8,301 bases of DNA from positions 1-8,301 of the forward strand of contig JAAUYW010000118.1 of assembly GCA_014804915.1 (NCBI GenBank). Reading direction: 5' to 3'. The notes beneath the pieces were generated by a model. That model was not told the origin of the DNA and did no database searches. It saw nothing but the letters and a program-made list of their open reading frames with translations. Both the position numbers and the translations under genes were made by a program. This document shows, piece after piece, positions 6,805-8,301 of the stretch (its first letter is position 1; the number at the start of each line of letters is the position of its first letter). This DNA comes from Desulfovibrio sp. GTDB taxonomy: Bacteria > Desulfobacterota > Desulfovibrionia > Desulfovibrionales > Desulfovibrionaceae.

Positions 6805-8265
6805 TCAATCGCGCAAGGCGCGCTGCCAACTCTTGATATAGGGTTCAAACATATAATAGACAATCGTTCTCTCTTGAGTGGTGATGAACACTGTGGCCGG
6901 CATGCCTGGCGACAAATACAGCCTCTCCTCCTTCAGGGCTTCCGGATCGACTTCCACATAGCAGAGATAGAAAGGCGTGTCCGAAAAGCCCGGGCGCGGC
7001 TCAAGCGCGTCTGCCGAAATATATGTAACCTTGCCTGGCATATGGGGCAGCATGCGCGTATCGAAAGCGTCAAGCTGAACCATGGCCTTCTGACCAATAT
7101 ACACTTCGGTTATTCTGTTTATCGGCACCTGGGTTTCAACAATTAGGGGATTGTCATGGGGGACTATATCCATCAGTGTTTCGCCTGGCCGGATAACCGA
7201 GCCTTTGGAATGCACTTTCAGATCCACGACCCTGCCGCCCACCGGCGCCTTGATCTGCAGCCTTGTAGCCGCATCAATGAGCGGGCGCAAACGCTCGCGC
7301 GCCTGAATCACGCGATTGTCAAGATCGCCCAGATTGCGCGTGGCCTCTTCCACAAACTTGCCGCGGGTTTCGGTAATGCGCAGATTTGATTCGGCTATCC
7401 GCTGCCGCAATTCGGCAATCTGCTGCCTGAGTCTGCCACGGGTGCCCTGCTCGCTTGCAAGCTGCCGCTCCAGCGCCAGAATCTGCGTTTTATCCAGATA
7501 ACGTTCCTTGTGCAGCCTGCGCTTGGAAGAAAGCTCTTCCTGGAGAGTCGCTATAATGCGGATGGAGGACTGCAGCTGATCGTTGTTCCCCCCTATTTGC
7601 GCCTGCAGCTGGGCGATCTGGTTTTCAAGCAGGGAAAGCTGGGTATTCAACGTGTCGCGTCTTGTCTTGAATATCTTTTCCTCATTGGCAAGAACATCAT
7701 CGCTTCCGGATTCCGCGGCAAGATCGCTCAGCTCTTTTGGCCAGGCCAGATCAGGCAGCCCGTCTTTTTCGGCAATGGCGCGCAGGCGCTGCGCCTCCAG
7801 GGAAACCAGCTCCTTGCGCGTCATGCTGGCATCCGCATCCGTGCGCACTGACTGCAACACAATCAGGGGCTCGCCCTGCACAACCTCCTGGCCTTCGCGC
7901 ACCAGAATCTCGTCCACAATGCCGCCCTCAAGATGCTGCACAATCTTGCGCTCGGTATCGATCTTGATCCTGCCAGAGCCAACGACTGCGCCCTGGATTG
8001 TGCCGAAAAAAGCCCAGACGCCAAGAATGCCAAAGAAAAGAAAAACAACCAGGAGGCCCTGGCGGATAATCTTGCGCGGATTTTCGGCTACCTCGTATTC
8101 GCTCCGCTCCTCGCCGGCCCCCGGCAGCGCGCGGCGGGAAGATCCCGCATCCCCTTTCACGCCGCCAAAACTCAGCGGCACGGGACGCATCCGCACGCGT
8201 CCGGTAGTCTCAATCAGATTGCTGCCGGATTTGTCTTCAGGCAATTTGCCCTGTTCTTCAGCCAT
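6805..8265 (-). CDS. HlyD/LapC-type membrane fusion protein of a type I secretion system
   Basis: The 486-residue protein is the periplasmic adaptor that links an inner-membrane ABC exporter to a TolC channel. A cytoplasmic N-terminus of about 67 residues precedes one membrane helix (about 68-90). The first biotinyl-lipoyl half follows at about 100-138 (VQHLEGGIVDEILVREGQEV). A long Gln/Glu/Arg-rich helical hairpin, probably coiled coil, spans about 190-330, and the second lipoyl half and beta barrel span about 337-460 (IKAPVGGRVVDLKV, VIRPGETLMDIVP). The C-terminus has LSPGMPATVFI and RTIVYYMFEP, characteristic of the type I secretion branch rather than drug-efflux adaptors. GGGAGAG just before the ATG supports the start. 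The start codon overlaps the stop of the upstream frame (TAATG). The next gene begins about 40 nt after its stop. The exported protein is not in the window. Confidence 0.95.
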   Translation of the reverse strand: MAEEQGKLPEDKSGSNLIETTGRVRMRPVPLSFGGVKGDAGSSRRALPGAGEERSEYEVAENPRKIIRQGLLVVFLFFGILGVWAFFGTIQGAVVGSGRIKIDTERKIVQHLEGGIVDEILVREGQEVVQGEPLIVLQSVRTDADASMTRKELVSLEAQRLRAIAEKDGLPDLAWPKELSDLAAESGSDDVLANEEKIFKTRRDTLNTQLSLLENQIAQLQAQIGGNNDQLQSSIRIIATLQEELSSKRRLHKERYLDKTQILALERQLASEQGTRGRLRQQIAELRQRIAESNLRITETRGKFVEEATRNLGDLDNRVIQARERLRPLIDAATRLQIKAPVGGRVVDLKVHSKGSVIRPGETLMDIVPHDNPLIVETQVPINRITEVYIGQKAMVQLDAFDTRMLPHMPGKVTYISADALEPRPGFSDTPFYLCYVEVDPEALKEERLYLSPGMPATVFITTQERTIVYYMFEPYIKSWQRALRD

Positions 8266-8301
8266 TATTTCTCTCCCGAATTGCCGCCATTTGCCGGGTC
8301 A
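8265..8301 (-). CDS. C-terminal tail of the upstream gene, possibly the type I secretion ATPase (partial)
   Basis: On the minus strand one frame reads DPANGGNSGEK from the right edge to a TAA that shares its last base with the HlyD start (TAATG). A 1-nt overlap of this kind is common in operons, and in type I secretion clusters the gene before the adaptor is usually the ABC exporter. Eleven residues carry no family information, so both the coding status and the identity are inferred from position. Confidence 0.4.
   Translation of the reverse strand, partial: DPANGGNSGEK
8271..8277 (-). promoter_or_regulatory. Ribosome binding site for the HlyD-type adaptor
   Basis: GGGAGAG contains GGAG 7 nt before the ATG at 8265-8263, a near-ideal Shine-Dalgarno. 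It lies inside the last codons of the upstream frame, as expected for adjoining operon genes. Confidence 0.65.

Noticed and set aside
1..8301. Mobile elements, CRISPR arrays, tRNA or rRNA genes, phage genes
   Set aside because: No transposase-like frame, terminal repeats, spaced direct repeats or RNA-gene signatures were seen; almost the whole window is filled by the genes listed.

Overview
The window looks like a chromosomal segment of a Gram-negative (diderm) bacterium. It encodes an outer-membrane TolC-type channel, a periplasmic adaptor and a TAXI-type TRAP permease, and base composition is moderately GC-rich by eye. A fused TAXI-TRAP permease preceded by a DUF1850 protein, cysteine-rich cytoplasmic enzymes and the general protein style suggest an anaerobic deltaproteobacterium of the Desulfovibrio type. 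That placement is inference; there is no rRNA or other decisive marker here.

Left part (1-2394, plus strand): the 3' end of a DUF1850 gene, then a complete 708-residue TRAP permease in which the small (DctQ-like) and large (DctM-like) membrane subunits are fused, then a strong intrinsic terminator. The substrate-binding TAXI protein is not in the window and would be expected upstream. The unit takes up an unknown small solute, probably a carboxylate or amino acid.

Right part (8301-2416, minus strand, read right to left): a tightly packed, probably co-transcribed cluster. Its order is the tail of an upstream gene (probably the type I secretion ATPase), an HlyD/LapC-type membrane fusion protein, a secreted protein of unknown function with an NlpE/META-like central segment, a TolC-family outer-membrane channel, a DapF-superfamily racemase that resembles histidine racemase CntK more than diaminopimelate epimerase, and murA, the first committed enzyme of peptidoglycan synthesis. 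All junctions are short (1-nt and 4-nt overlaps or gaps of 40-52 nt) and no terminator is visible between genes.

The adaptor and the channel make two thirds of a type I secretion machine. The unknown exported protein between them is a candidate accessory factor. The racemase is translationally coupled to the channel gene (GTGA overlap) and is the most interesting gene: its active-site signature is of the CntK kind, yet no opine-metallophore synthase genes are visible beside it. No RNA genes, CRISPR arrays, insertion sequences or long repeats were seen, and no gene-free stretch is longer than about 80 bases.
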